Source of the DNA: Luteibacter sp. OK325
GTDB taxonomy: Bacteria > Pseudomonadota > Gammaproteobacteria > Xanthomonadales > Rhodanobacteraceae
DNA length: 64,000 bases
NCBI RefSeq assembly: GCF_003050935.1
Contig: NZ_QAOX01000003.1
Location: 310,001-374,000 of the forward strand
Direction: 5' to 3'
In this document: piece by piece, positions 41,423 to 50,552 of the stretch
Layout of the letters: each line of letters opens with the position of its first letter
Position numbering within the stretch: the first letter of the stretch is position 1
Notes under the pieces: model-generated
Told to the model about the DNA's origin: nothing
The model's database searches: none
Seen by the model: the letters and a program-made list of their open reading frames with translations, nothing else
Made by a program: the position numbers and the translations under genes

Positions 41423-43762
41423 TCAACCGCCGGGCGGCGTCATTGGCGTCAGCTGGTATTCCTTCGGCGGCGTACCACCGGCGAGGTTGCGCACGAAGTA
41501 GTCCCAGCGGCGGCGGGTCATGTACGTGGTCGCTGCACCGTAACCGTGGTGCGCATTCGGGATCAACACCAGGTCGAAGTCCTTGTTCGCTTTGATCAGC
41601 GCGTCGACGACGAGCAGGGACTCGTACGGCGGCACGTTATCGTCGAAGGTGCCGTGGGCGATCATCAGGTGGCCCTTCAGGCCCTCGGCCCACTTCTGGT
41701 TGGCCTGGTCGTCGTAGTTGGACTTGCCGTCCTTGTCGGTGACCAGCAGGCCCTGCCACTTCTCGGCCCAGTCGTCTTCGTAGTTACGGTTGTCGTGATT
41801 GCCCGACTCCGAAATACCCACCTTGAACACGTCCGCGTAGCGGAACATCGCGGTGGCCGTGGCATTGCCGCCGCCGGAGTGACCCCAGATACCGACCTTG
41901 TCGGCGTCGAGCCAGTTGTACTTCTTGGTCAGCTCCTTCACCGCCGCGACCTGGTCGGGCAGCGTGTTGTCGCCAATGTTTTCGAAGTACGCATCGTGGA
42001 AGGCCTTCGAGCGGAACGGCGTACCCATGCCGTCGACCGCAATCACCACGAAGCCCAGTTCGGCCAACGCCTGGTTGTCGCCATGCGAGGGCAGGAAGCT
42101 GCGCGAGCGCACCGAGCCGGTCTGCGGGCCCGGATAGATGTAGACGACGAGCGGATACTTCTTCGACGGATCGAACTTCGTCGGCTTGAACATCTGGCCG
42201 TAGAGGTCGGTCTTGCCGTCACGCGCCTTCACCGTGAACGCGGTCGGCGGCACCCAGCCGTTGGCCTTGAGACGCGAGATATCGGCGCGGGCGATTTCCT
42301 TCACCGTCGTACCCGTATCGGCACGGCGAACCACGGCAACCGGCGGCGTATCGAGACTCGAGTACGAATCGACGAAGAACGTGCCGTCCTTCGACATCGA
42401 GACCGAATGATCCAGCTTCTCGGGGGTGAGCAGGGTCAGGCCCTTGCCGTCGAAGCCCACCTTGTAGAACGACTGGTAATACGGGTCGACGCCCTTCTCG
42501 CGACCGACACCGCGGAACCAGATGGTCCTGGTCTTCGCATCGATGTGCAGCACCTGGGTGACGTTCCAGTCGCCGCTGGTGATCTGGTGCTCGAGCTTGC
42601 CCGTCTTCAGGCTGTACATGTAGAGGTGGCCCCAGTTGCTCCGCTCGGAGAACCAGATCACCTGGTCGGTCTCGGGCACGTACTGCCAGTTGACCATTTC
42701 GTTGCCGCTTTCGAAATACGTCTTCGCCTTCTCGCCGAACACGTCGCGCACGTCGCCGGTTTCCGGATTCGCCACGCGGAACCATTCCTGCTTGTGGTCG
42801 CGCGAGGTGGAGACGAAGGCGATGCTCTTGCCGTCGGCAGACCAGCGCACGTCGTCCCACAGGCCCGGGCTGCACGACACGTCGTCGCAGATCGTCGAGC
42901 GATGCTGGTCGGCGGGCATCTTGAAACGCACGGTCTTCTTCGTCGGCACGTCGATCACGACGCGCTCGATCATGGTCACGTCCTTGTCGCCCGGCAGCGG
43001 GTACTTCCAGGTATCGACCTTGGGATGGCCCACGTTGGTGCTGACCAGGGTCATCTCACCGGTCTTGCGCTGGTCCTGCTGGAACGTGGCGAACTTCGTC
43101 GAATCCGGCGACCACACGCCGATCGCGTCGGCGGTGTGCTTCCAGCCGGCGTTGTCGGTCGCGTAGCCGTAATCCTTGACGCCGTTGGTGGTCAGCTGCG
43201 TTTCCGCACCGCTGGCCACGTCGCGTACCCACAGGTTCCAGTCACGAACAAAAGCCTCGGACTTGCCATCCGGCGAAGCCAGGCCCGGCTCGTCACCGTA
43301 GGCCTTACCGCTGGCGTCCTTCTTGGCCGCAGCCAGCTCGCACTTGCTCGCTGCGCTGTCGCAGAGGTAATGCTTGCCGTGCGAGGTGATATCCAGCGAG
43401 CCGTCCGGACGGACCACGAAGCTGCTGACCGGCAGCTTGGCCGCGTCGACCTTCTTGCCCGTCGCGGTAGTCAGCGCTGCGGCAACCTTGTCGCGGTCGA
43501 AAGCGCGGGTGGCCTGGCCGGTGGAGGCGTCGACGGTGATGAACTGGTCGCCGTCCTTGTCGTGGTCGCGATACCAGAAATGGGTGTCGTCGACCCAGGT
43601 GACCTTGGAGACCGAATGGTCCACCAGGGGCACCGTATTGGTGACGAGGAACGAATCCGCGCGGCGGTAATCGTCGGTGGTGACGGTCTGCGCCGAGGCG
43701 CTGGCCCCGATCAGGCCAAGGAGAACAGCGCCGGAAAGCGCCGCGTTACGTTTGATCGACAT
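41423..43762 (-). CDS. Exported dipeptidyl peptidase IV (S9 family)
   Basis: A 779-residue secreted or periplasmic serine peptidase. A signal peptide (ending ASASAQ) is followed by a DPPIV N-terminal beta-propeller (about 40-500) and an alpha/beta-hydrolase domain with the triad Ser in WGHSGGGNA (about 627), Asp in GTFDDNVPP (about 705) and His in PNAHHGYG (about 737). Such enzymes release N-terminal dipeptides, often X-Pro, from peptides, matching a protein-degrading lifestyle with the DUF885 peptidase. ATG 43762 has GGGGA at seven bases; the Met at 43783 is an alternative. Confidence 0.92.
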   Translation of the reverse strand: MSIKRNAALSGAVLLGLIGASASAQTVTTDDYRRADSFLVTNTVPLVDHSVSKVTWVDDTHFWYRDHDKDGDQFITVDASTGQATRAFDRDKVAAALTTATGKKVDAAKLPVSSFVVRPDGSLDITSHGKHYLCDSAASKCELAAAKKDASGKAYGDEPGLASPDGKSEAFVRDWNLWVRDVASGAETQLTTNGVKDYGYATDNAGWKHTADAIGVWSPDSTKFATFQQDQRKTGEMTLVSTNVGHPKVDTWKYPLPGDKDVTMIERVVIDVPTKKTVRFKMPADQHRSTICDDVSCSPGLWDDVRWSADGKSIAFVSTSRDHKQEWFRVANPETGDVRDVFGEKAKTYFESGNEMVNWQYVPETDQVIWFSERSNWGHLYMYSLKTGKLEHQITSGDWNVTQVLHIDAKTRTIWFRGVGREKGVDPYYQSFYKVGFDGKGLTLLTPEKLDHSVSMSKDGTFFVDSYSSLDTPPVAVVRRADTGTTVKEIARADISRLKANGWVPPTAFTVKARDGKTDLYGQMFKPTKFDPSKKYPLVVYIYPGPQTGSVRSRSFLPSHGDNQALAELGFVVIAVDGMGTPFRSKAFHDAYFENIGDNTLPDQVAAVKELTKKYNWLDADKVGIWGHSGGGNATATAMFRYADVFKVGISESGNHDNRNYEDDWAEKWQGLLVTDKDGKSNYDDQANQKWAEGLKGHLMIAHGTFDDNVPPYESLLVVDALIKANKDFDLVLIPNAHHGYGAATTYMTRRRWDYFVRNLAGGTPPKEYQLTPMTPPGG

Positions 43763-43879
43763 CGATGGTCCCCGTGACGGCAACGGCGCGGAAAGCGCCG
43801 CAAACCGGACGAGGCTAGCCCCCGGCGGGGCTGGAGGCCTATGCCAGAGGTCACGGGTCGGATTCTTGCGGGCGCCAGC

Positions 43880-43927
43880 CCTTGTGGGGCCTGCCCCTTG
43901 TGGGGCCTGCCCCTTGTGGGGCCTGCC
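43880..43927. repeat. Three exact tandem copies of a 16-base unit
   Basis: CCTTGTGGGGCCTGCC is repeated three times without a mismatch, directly joined to a REP cluster. The unit resembles a collapsed REP head (TGTGGGGCC). Confidence 0.92.
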
Positions 43928-44054
43928 GTGGGAGCCGCTTCAGCGGCGACTTGTGGGAACCGGCTATTGCCGGCGATTGGGCGGCGGCGACCTGGTTTTC
44001 GCCGATGAATCGGCTCCCACAAGGTCTCATTCGCCGATGAATCGGCTCCCACAA
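43928..44054. repeat. REP cluster, four units of three core types
   Basis: A direct GCTTCAGC unit, a direct GGCTATTGCCGG unit with a GGGAACC head, and two inverted GATGAATC units. Together with the tandem repeat it fills the 306-base gap between the divergent DPP IV promoter side and the SDR stop. Confidence 0.9.
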
Positions 44055-44068
44055 AAGCTGGCGGCGAG

Positions 44069-44884
44069 TTAGCCGGCGTGTGGACCGGAGCGGTAGCGCT
44101 TGCCCTGCCGTTCGATCATTTTCAGGGCCAGGGCGTCCGGCATCAGCTTGAACATGGCCTTGATCGCCCGGTTCACCGCGCCGTTCACGTAAACCGCCTT
44201 GCCGGCCTCCACGGCGTCCATGCCCTGCCGGGCCACGGTCGGGGCGTCCATCCACATGAAGCCGGGCATCTTCGACACCAGGTTCCGCGAGCCGGTCACG
44301 TCGTGGAACTCCGAATAGGTGAAGCCGGGGCAGACCGCCGTCGCATGCACCCCGCTTGCCTTGCCTTCGAGCGCCAGCGACTGCGAAAACTTGATCAGGT
44401 AGGCCTTGGACGCCGCATAGAGCGTGTGCCCCGCCGAGCCAGGCACGTGACCGGCCAGCGAAGCGACGTTGACGATGCGACCGTAACCGCGAGCCTTCAT
44501 GCCGGGAATGAGCCGGTAGGCCAGCTCGGTGGGCGCTGTCATCAGTACCTGGATGAACGCCGCATGCGTGGCCCAGGGCTGTTCTTCGAGATAGCCGGTG
44601 ACACCGTAGCCGGCGTTGTTGATCAGCACGTCGATGGTGAGGCCCTGCGCGTCGAGTGCGCCGACGAGCGCTTCGACGCCGTCGGTACGCGCCAGGTCGA
44701 GCGGCGCAACGATGGCCTCGATGCCGTGGCTGTCGCGCAGCTCGGTCGCGAGCGCTTCGAGACGGTCGGCGCGACGCGCGGTGAGGACCAGGTCGTGGCC
44801 GCGACGGGCCAGTTCCCGGGCGAATGCTTCGCCGATACCGGCTGAGGCGCCGGTGACAAGCGCGCGACGACGATTCGATGCCAT
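44069..44884 (-). CDS. Short-chain dehydrogenase/reductase
   Basis: A 271-residue classical SDR. TGASAGIGEAFAREL (about 10-24) binds NAD(P), NNAGYG (about 89) and the catalytic SLAG...YAASKAYLIKFSQSLALE (about 142-172, Ser-Tyr-Lys) are complete. After Tyr/Lys, VCPGFTYSEFHDVTG fits the DltE/YqjQ-like subgroup of uncharacterised oxidoreductases. The substrate is unknown. The frame stays coherent to the C-terminal basic tail GKRYRSGPHAG. A REP cluster follows the stop, and the divergent PA2169-type gene begins 172 bases upstream. Confidence 0.87.
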   Translation of the reverse strand: MASNRRRALVTGASAGIGEAFARELARRGHDLVLTARRADRLEALATELRDSHGIEAIVAPLDLARTDGVEALVGALDAQGLTIDVLINNAGYGVTGYLEEQPWATHAAFIQVLMTAPTELAYRLIPGMKARGYGRIVNVASLAGHVPGSAGHTLYAASKAYLIKFSQSLALEGKASGVHATAVCPGFTYSEFHDVTGSRNLVSKMPGFMWMDAPTVARQGMDAVEAGKAVYVNGAVNRAIKAMFKLMPDALALKMIERQGKRYRSGPHAG

Positions 44885-45056
44885 GAACGGTATTTCCGTG
44901 TGTGTCGTGAAGGTCGAGTATGCACCGCCCGACCGTGAACAGCGGCCTTCATGTGTTGATGCGCGCGACGCCTATTTCACGAATCCGTGCACCCCCACGC
45001 AGCGAAGCTTGACGTCCCCGAACGACTCAACGCGAGTCACCCAAGGAGCCACCACC

Positions 45057-45515
45057 ATGACCAGCACCGACCACGACATCAAGGTCCTCAATAACCTCAT
45101 CGAGACCACGATCGACAGCGCCGAGGGCTATGGCGAGGCGGCGAAGGACGCTGAGAACACCCGCTATGCGGCGTCGTTCCAGAGCCGCGCTGCAGAACGT
45201 CGCCAGGTTGCCCGGAGCCTGCAGCAGCAGGTCAGTTCACTCGGCGGCAAGCCGGAAGACGACGGCACCGTGCTGGCCAAGGCCCATCGCATGTTCGTCG
45301 AACTGCGCGCCAAGATGAGTTCGAAGGACGACACCGCCATCGTCGACGAAGTCGAACGCGGCGAAGATCACATCAAGGCGAAGTACGAGGATGCCCTGAA
45401 GGATACCGATGTCACCGCCGGCACGCGTTCGTTGATCAACGAAGCGTATATCTCGGTGAAGAGCGGCCATGACCAGATGCGTGATCTGAAGCATGCGCTG
45501 CATGGTACGCACTGA
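45057..45515 (+). CDS. PA2169-type four-helix-bundle protein (DUF2383)
   Basis: A 152-residue all-helical protein. VLNNLIETTIDSAEGYGEAAKDAEN (about 8-32) and the following helices (SRAAERRQVARSLQQQV, EVERGEDHIKAKYEDALKD) match the DUF2383/PA2169 ferritin-like bundle found in stress-related bacterial proteins. No clear diiron ligand set can be assigned by eye. AAGGAG precedes ATG 45057. A terminator follows 40 bases after the stop, so it is probably a monocistronic gene. It could be induced in stationary phase or envelope stress (inference). Confidence 0.83.
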   Translation: MTSTDHDIKVLNNLIETTIDSAEGYGEAAKDAENTRYAASFQSRAAERRQVARSLQQQVSSLGGKPEDDGTVLAKAHRMFVELRAKMSSKDDTAIVDEVERGEDHIKAKYEDALKDTDVTAGTRSLINEAYISVKSGHDQMRDLKHALHGTH

Positions 45516-45552
45516 GGCCGAGGGCTCGTGCGGGCCCTGGCACTGAGGTAAA

Positions 45553-45588
45553 AAAAGGGCGGGACCGGGAGGTCTCGCCCTTTTCTTC
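45553..45588 (+). terminator. Rho-independent terminator after the PA2169-type gene
   Basis: AAGGGCGGGACC, loop GGGA, GGTCTCGCCCTT (one G-T pair), flanked by an A tract and followed by TTTTCTT. It can act in both directions. Confidence 0.88.
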
Positions 45589-45596
45589 GTTGCGGG

Positions 45597-45680
45597 ATCG
45601 CCGGCATAGCCGGCTCCCACATTCGCCGGCATAGCCGGCTCCCACAAAGAGCTCCCACTAAGAGCTCCCACAGGGAGCTC
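45597..45680. repeat. REP pair of the GCCGGCATAGCCGGC type with GAGCTCCCAC steps
   Basis: Two inverted units with the third core type, then a decaying run of AGAGCTCCCAC repeats. It ends 17 bases before the stop of the next minus-strand gene. Confidence 0.88.
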
Positions 45681-45696
45681 TTTCAAGGAACTGCGA

Positions 45697-46224
45697 TCAG
45701 TTGCCGGTCGCGTCTTCGTTCATGAGCGCGTTGATCTGCGACTTGTGCGACTCGTAGAAAGCCACGTTCTTCTGGTTGACCTTGGACTGGTCCACGTAGG
45801 CGGCCATCTGCGGGTTGTTCTTCGCTTCCGACGCGATGGCTGCATTGGTCACGGCAAGATTGGCGAGCAGGAACTCACGCGGGGTGAAACCGTACTTCTT
45901 GATCAGTGGCTCGATGCGCGGATCGGCGGCGGTGATCTGCGCGGCGAGGTCGTCGAGCGAATGGATCTTCGAGAAATCGGTCTTGGCGTCCTTCGGCTTG
46001 ATGCCTTCCTTCTTCGCTTCCTGCGAGACCTTGACGATGCGGTTGAACACGTCATCACTGAGGTTGTAGTTCTGGATGGCCTGCTTGTCCGCCGCCGGAA
46101 TCTGCGAAGCCGGATTGGCAGCCGGTGCCGACTGGTCCGCGGGAGCGGCCTGCTGGGCGAAGACGGCTGCCGGGGCGACAGCGGCGGTGGCGAGCAGTGC
46201 GGCAAGCATGTAACGAGACTTCAC
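45697..46224 (-). CDS. Exported hypothetical protein, 175 aa
   Basis: The product has a signal peptide (YMLAALLATAAVAPAAVFAQQ), an Ala/Pro-rich linker, then a helical domain: DDVFNRIVKVSQEAKKEGI, LDDLAAQITAADPRIEPLIKKYGFTPREFLLANLAVTNAAIASE. I do not recognise a named family. GTG 46224 is chosen because AGGAG lies six bases before it; ATG 46230 directly abuts that AGGAG and is less likely. The following gene (46285) is upstream on the same strand, with 61 bases between. Confidence 0.72.
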   Translation of the reverse strand: MKSRYMLAALLATAAVAPAAVFAQQAAPADQSAPAANPASQIPAADKQAIQNYNLSDDVFNRIVKVSQEAKKEGIKPKDAKTDFSKIHSLDDLAAQITAADPRIEPLIKKYGFTPREFLLANLAVTNAAIASEAKNNPQMAAYVDQSKVNQKNVAFYESHKSQINALMNEDATGN

Positions 46225-46284
46225 GGGCATCTCCTGGGGTTCGCTGTCCGTGTCGGACGGTGAGGAAGCATAAAGCGGCAATTG

Positions 46285-47058
46285 TTACGTATGTGTCTGC
46301 GTGGTCACGTTTTCTTCAGGAATCTTCGGCACATTCCAGCCCATGGCGTTGTAGACGTGGTACCGGGCGATGCCGACATATTCGTGAATGGCAAAATCCG
46401 CGTAGGAGAGATTATCCGAGCCGGGGAGCCAGTCGTAGCGCGCCGTGACGTAGTCGCCGCGTACCGGCTCACCGTGGATGGCGAAGTGCGAGAAATAGAG
46501 CACGGCTCGCTTCAGGTGCACGGCGGATGAGACCAGCACGACCTTGTCGGCGCCGTAGGTCATCAACAGGGGCCTGCTGAACTGCGCATTCTGAAAGGTG
46601 TTCATGCTCTGCGCTTCGAGGATCAGGTCCGCGCGCGGCACCCCGAGCCGGTCCAGCGAAATGGCATACACATCCGCCTCGGCCTGCTTGAGCTTCATCG
46701 CGTCGCCGCCGCTCACTTCCACCTTGCAGTCGCCGCCGGTGGCCTTGCACGAACGGTAGAGTTCGGCGGCACGCAGGATTCGTCCGTTCGCGTAGAGACT
46801 GGGTTCGATCGCTCCCGCACCGCTGCGCACGGTCCCCGCGCCGAGCAGGATGATCACGTTGCGCTGGCCCCATTGGGACACATCCGGTGCGAAGCCCGAC
46901 TGCAGGCTGCCCAGCAGCATGCCGGTGAGCGGACCGCAGCCGGCGAAGAACAGCCAGGCAATGCCAATGAGGAGCCATGCCGAGGCGGCGCGTGACCGGC
47001 GGCGCCAGAGCAGCACGATGGCGATGAGCAGCAGCAGGAGAAACAGAATGAGTGTCAT
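46285..47058 (-). CDS. YdcF/ElyC-like DUF218 membrane protein
   Basis: A 257-residue protein with two N-terminal membrane helices (LILFLLLLLIAIVLLW; AWLLIGIAWLFFAGCGPL) and a cytoplasmic/periplasmic DUF218 domain. VIILLGAGTVRSG (about 68), EVSGGDAMKLKQAEADVYA (about 113-131), EAQSMNTFQNAQFSR (about 147-161) and VLVSSAVHLKRAV (about 172-184) are the family's conserved blocks. ElyC/SanA-type members affect envelope integrity and polysaccharide-precursor use; the exact job is unknown. Confidence 0.88.
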   Translation of the reverse strand: MTLILFLLLLLIAIVLLWRRRSRAASAWLLIGIAWLFFAGCGPLTGMLLGSLQSGFAPDVSQWGQRNVIILLGAGTVRSGAGAIEPSLYANGRILRAAELYRSCKATGGDCKVEVSGGDAMKLKQAEADVYAISLDRLGVPRADLILEAQSMNTFQNAQFSRPLLMTYGADKVVLVSSAVHLKRAVLYFSHFAIHGEPVRGDYVTARYDWLPGSDNLSYADFAIHEYVGIARYHVYNAMGWNVPKIPEENVTTQTHT

Positions 47059-47098
47059 GCCGCGGAGCGTAACCGGATGCCGATGACCGCTCTACCCC

Positions 47099-47212
47099 TG
47101 TGGGGATATCGCTGTGGGGACATCCCTGTGGTGACTATCCCTGTGGGAGCCGCTTCAGCGGCGATATCCAGGTTGCCGCAAGACCCATCGCCGGCATAGC
47201 CGACTCCCACAG
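47099..47212. repeat. Degenerate GTGGGG steps and a REP pair
   Basis: Three short TGTGGGGA/TGTGGTGA steps with ATATC or ATCC linkers precede a direct GCTTCAGC unit and an inverted GCCGGCATAGCC unit. Confidence 0.85.
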
Positions 47213-47239
47213 GTCTGTCATAAACCCGAATATCTGCAG

Positions 47240-47641
47240 TCAGTTCCTTGACCCGGACAACGCCTGCTCCAGGCAAGCCACCAGCGTATCGCCCTGGAAA
47301 GGCTTGCCGAGGTAACAGAAGGCGCCGGCGGCCATCACGCTGTCGCGCACGGCGTCGTCGAGGAAACCGGAGACGAAGACGATCGGATAGGTGCGCCCGC
47401 GTTCGATCAGACGGCGCTGCAGGGCGGTGCCATCGATGCCGGGCATGTGGACGTCCGAGACGAGACAGTCGATCCCATCATCGCCACCGGGGCGGAGGAA
47501 ATCTTCAGCGGAAGCAAAGCCTCGCACTTCGTGTCCCAGCGATCGCACGAGGCTCGCGGTCGCCAGGCGAACCGCTTCATCGTCGTCAACGATCGCCACA
47601 ATCCTGTTCGCGGCCAAGCTGTCGTCCTCATCCAGCACCAT
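47240..47641 (-). CDS. Receiver-only response regulator
   Basis: A 133-residue single receiver domain of the FixJ-like group. VAIVDDDEAVR (acidic pair, about 15-25), the phosphorylated Asp in CLVSDVHMPGIDG (about 63), the Thr/Ser switch in PIVFVSGF and the Lys of YLGKPFQGD (about 113) are all present. It has no output domain, so it may act as a phosphate sink, relay or allosteric partner of the kinase and FixJ-type regulator encoded just upstream on the same strand (75 bases away). Confidence 0.88.
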   Translation of the reverse strand: MVLDEDDSLAANRIVAIVDDDEAVRLATASLVRSLGHEVRGFASAEDFLRPGGDDGIDCLVSDVHMPGIDGTALQRRLIERGRTYPIVFVSGFLDDAVRDSVMAAGAFCYLGKPFQGDTLVACLEQALSGSRN

Positions 47642-47716
47642 CGTGCGGGGTTACAGTGCGCCCCCCGCCCCGCGATGGGAATCATACGGAGGTGTGCGGT
47701 CTGCCACACCCTCGCA

Positions 47717-48349
47717 TCACGAATGGGCGGCGAGGGCCTCGGCCTGGCGCACCAGCTCCGCGAGCGAGCGGGCCGCCATCTTGCGCATGACGTTGCCGCG
47801 GTGGATCTTCACGGTGATCTCGGACAAGCCGAGCAGGCCGCCCACCTGCTTGTTCATCAGCCCGGCGGTGACGTGGTGCATGACCTCGCGCTCACGGGGG
47901 GTGAGCGAGGCATAGGCCCGGCGCAGGGCACCAATCGCGTCGGCCTCGCGGCGTTCGGCCGCGTCACGCTCGATCGCCATGCTCACTGCGTCCAGCATGT
48001 CCTGGTCGCGAAACGGCTTGGAGAGAAAGTCGAGCGCCCCGGCCTTCATCGCCCGCACCGACATGGGAATGTCGCCGTGACCGGTCATGAAGACGATGGG
48101 CAGGCGGTTGTCCATGGCCGCCAGCTGGGCCTGGAAATCCAGCCCGTTGACCCCGGGAAGGCGTACATCCAGCACCAGGCAGCCAGGTGCGCTGGCGTTT
48201 TCGCGGGCAAGGAAATCGGCGGCACTGCCGAAGGCGGCCACGTTCAGGCCCACCGAGCGGAACAGGGAATCCAGCGCTTCGCGAACGGCGGCATCGTCGT
48301 CGACGATACACACGACCGGCGCCAGCGACGGCGTCATGGGGGGTGGCAT
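47717..48349 (-). CDS. FixJ/NarL-type response regulator
   Basis: A 210-residue regulator. The receiver domain has VCIVDDDAAVREAL, the phosphorylation site in CLVLDVRLPGVNG (about 59), PIVFMTGHGDI and LSKPFRD. It is joined by a helix to a LuxR-type HTH (LTPREREVMHHVTAGLMNKQVGGLLGLSEITVKIHRGNVMRKM, about 145-188). It should activate or repress transcription when phosphorylated by the kinase encoded directly upstream. The start at 48349 lies five bases after the kinase stop, so the genes are probably cotranscribed. Confidence 0.9.
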   Translation of the reverse strand: MPPPMTPSLAPVVCIVDDDAAVREALDSLFRSVGLNVAAFGSAADFLARENASAPGCLVLDVRLPGVNGLDFQAQLAAMDNRLPIVFMTGHGDIPMSVRAMKAGALDFLSKPFRDQDMLDAVSMAIERDAAERREADAIGALRRAYASLTPREREVMHHVTAGLMNKQVGGLLGLSEITVKIHRGNVMRKMAARSLAELVRQAEALAAHS

Positions 48350-48354
48350 CCGGG

Positions 48355-50298
48355 TCACGCGCCAGCCTCCTCGGCCACCGTCACGGGCAGCGTGAAATGG
48401 AAGGTCGCCCCGCCTTCCGGTCGGTTTGTCGCCCAGAGGCGTCCACCGTGAGACTCGACCGTGGAACGGCAAATGGCAAGCCCCATGCCCATGCCGCCGC
48501 CGCGCGTCGTCACGAACGCATCGAACAGGTGGGCGGCAATGTCCTCGGGAATGCCGGTACCGCTGTCTTCCACTTCGACAATAAGGCTTTCCTCGTCGTC
48601 CGCGCGGGCGCGCAGGACAAGCGTGCGAGCACCCCGGACATCGGCCATGGCGCGGATCGCATTGCCCATCAGGTTCAGCACCACCTGCTGTAATTGAACG
48701 CGATCCCCGCGCGGCAAGGGCGCATCCGGAGCTATGTCGACGCCGAGCACGACGTGATGCTGGGCCATCTCGCCCTCCAGCAACAACGCGCATTCGGCAA
48801 CCAGGGTGGCCAGGTCGAAGCGCACATGCTGGCGCGGCTCCTTGCTGGCCAGGCTGCGCACGCGATGGACCACCTCGCTGGCTCGCCGGGCATCGCGGAC
48901 CACCCGCTCGATCGCATCGCAGGCTTCGTGCAGATCCGGCACGGAGCGACGCAGCCAGCGCAGGCTGGCTTCACCATGGGTGACGATAGCGGCCAGCGGC
49001 TGGTTTACCTCATGCGCGATCGAGGCGCTCATCTCGCCCAGCGCGGTGATGCGGGCCGCCTGGGCCAGCTCCGACTGCACCGCCATCAGGGCGCGCTCGG
49101 CCCGCTTGCGGTCGGTGATGTCGACCACGCTGACCAGCACGCGGTCGAAGCGCGTCGGCCCCAGCGGCATGTTCAGGGCAAACAGGACGGTAAGCCGTTC
49201 GCCCTTGAGGTTGACGATATGCGTCTCACCCTCCGCGACGCCACCGCCCTGCGTGATGGTGAGTATCACGCGGCTGAAGGTCGTATCCGACTTCGGCAGG
49301 AACCGATCGAGGGGACCGAGCAAGTCCTCGCGGCGATCCGCGCCGAGCATGCGCACGGTGGCGTCGTTAACGTCGGTTACCTGGGTGAGCGTGCAACATT
49401 CGCGACTGAAGGCCGGATTGGCCTGGAGATAGGCGGCCAGATCGGTGACGCCCTGCTCGCGCAGCTTCGCGATGCGGGCCATGACAAGGGTCCAGTCCTC
49501 TTCCCAGAACGAGAACCGTGCCTTTTCGAACATGCTTCGGTAACGGCCCTCGCTTTCACTCAGCGCAGCGTCGGCGGCGCGACGGGCGGTGACGTCGGTG
49601 CCCGCCTCGAGGATCACCCGGGCCTTGCCGCGATCGTCGCGCAACAGCGCGCAACGCGTGGCAACGATCACGGTGCGGCCATCGCGGTGCTTCTGGGTCA
49701 CCTCGCCTTCCCAGCGTCCGGTGCTGAACAGCGCGGCGTCCACCACGGTGTGGTGACCGGGCAGCGCGGTAGCCAGAAGGAGGGTGGCGCGTTGGCCCAT
49801 GGCTTCGCTGGCTGTCCAGCCATAGAGCTGCTCGGCGCCCGTATTCCACAGCACGATGACGTCGTCCATGTCGCGTACGTAGATCGAATCGTGTGTCAGC
49901 TCGATGAGCCGGGCCTGGCCGGCGATAGTCGCCAGGCGGTCGCGCGCGCGCAATGAGAGCACCGCCGTGATGACGATTGCCGCCAGGCTGACCAGGCAGC
50001 GCAGCATGGCCGCGTCGAGGACCGGAAAACCGTGGCCACGGACGAAGGAAACGATGGTCAGCCCCATGCAACCAAACGCCGCGCCGCCGATGGCGCGACG
50101 GCTGCCGCTGGCGGCTACCAGCAACACCACGACCAGGTAGACCACCGCCACGGCGCCTTGCAGCGCGGTAAAGGTGTCGACCAGGAACACCGCCAGCGCC
50201 AGCAAGGCGCCCGTCGTCATCAACAGGCCGGCCACGGCCCGGCGTGGCCCGATGAGGGACGCGCCAGCGCTGGCTTGTAGAGGGCGGTAAGGCGGCAT
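48355..50298 (-). CDS. Membrane PAS-domain sensor histidine kinase
   Basis: A 647-residue kinase. About four membrane helices (25-125) are followed by a PAS domain (about 130-245, DSIYVRDMDDVIVLWNTGAEQLYGW), a second PAS-like region with an unusual insert (about 250-395), a HisKA domain with the phosphorylated His in ASIAHEVNQPLAAIVTHGEA (about 426) and an ATPase domain with NLMGNAIRAM (N box), VEDSGTGIP and FDAFVTTRGGGMGMGL. The layout resembles FixL-like kinases working with FixJ regulators, but the first PAS shows no clear haem motif. The signal is unknown. It leads a kinase, regulator, receiver-only set. Confidence 0.88.
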   Translation of the reverse strand: MPPYRPLQASAGASLIGPRRAVAGLLMTTGALLALAVFLVDTFTALQGAVAVVYLVVVLLVAASGSRRAIGGAAFGCMGLTIVSFVRGHGFPVLDAAMLRCLVSLAAIVITAVLSLRARDRLATIAGQARLIELTHDSIYVRDMDDVIVLWNTGAEQLYGWTASEAMGQRATLLLATALPGHHTVVDAALFSTGRWEGEVTQKHRDGRTVIVATRCALLRDDRGKARVILEAGTDVTARRAADAALSESEGRYRSMFEKARFSFWEEDWTLVMARIAKLREQGVTDLAAYLQANPAFSRECCTLTQVTDVNDATVRMLGADRREDLLGPLDRFLPKSDTTFSRVILTITQGGGVAEGETHIVNLKGERLTVLFALNMPLGPTRFDRVLVSVVDITDRKRAERALMAVQSELAQAARITALGEMSASIAHEVNQPLAAIVTHGEASLRWLRRSVPDLHEACDAIERVVRDARRASEVVHRVRSLASKEPRQHVRFDLATLVAECALLLEGEMAQHHVVLGVDIAPDAPLPRGDRVQLQQVVLNLMGNAIRAMADVRGARTLVLRARADDEESLIVEVEDSGTGIPEDIAAHLFDAFVTTRGGGMGMGLAICRSTVESHGGRLWATNRPEGGATFHFTLPVTVAEEAGA

Positions 50299-50552
50299 TG
50301 AAGGTGGCTCGGCCCGTGCGTCTTGTGCAGATTCGGCCTGAAGCGTGTCCGAATGACGTCAGACCGTCTTGCACGCCGGTGATGGTTTTTGACCGTTACG
50401 GCACGACAGCTACAAGATATTCCTTCGGGGCGGGTTTAACCCTTTGGTATGGGCTTTACAGTCCCTTTGTAGAATTCAGTACACCCCCGCATCGCGACTA
50501 GGCTGCAACCGTGGGCAGACCGTCCACGTCCGTTGCCGTGGAGCTCACGCAG

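Noticed and set aside
41546-43777. A 743-codon open frame antisense to DPP IV
   Set aside because: No recognisable motif; its amino-acid bias is that of a complement of a GC-rich gene with all catalytic motifs on the other strand.
48694-49956. A 420-codon plus-strand frame opposite the sensor kinase
   Set aside because: Histidine/glutamine/arginine-rich shadow; kinase motifs on the minus strand explain the constraint.
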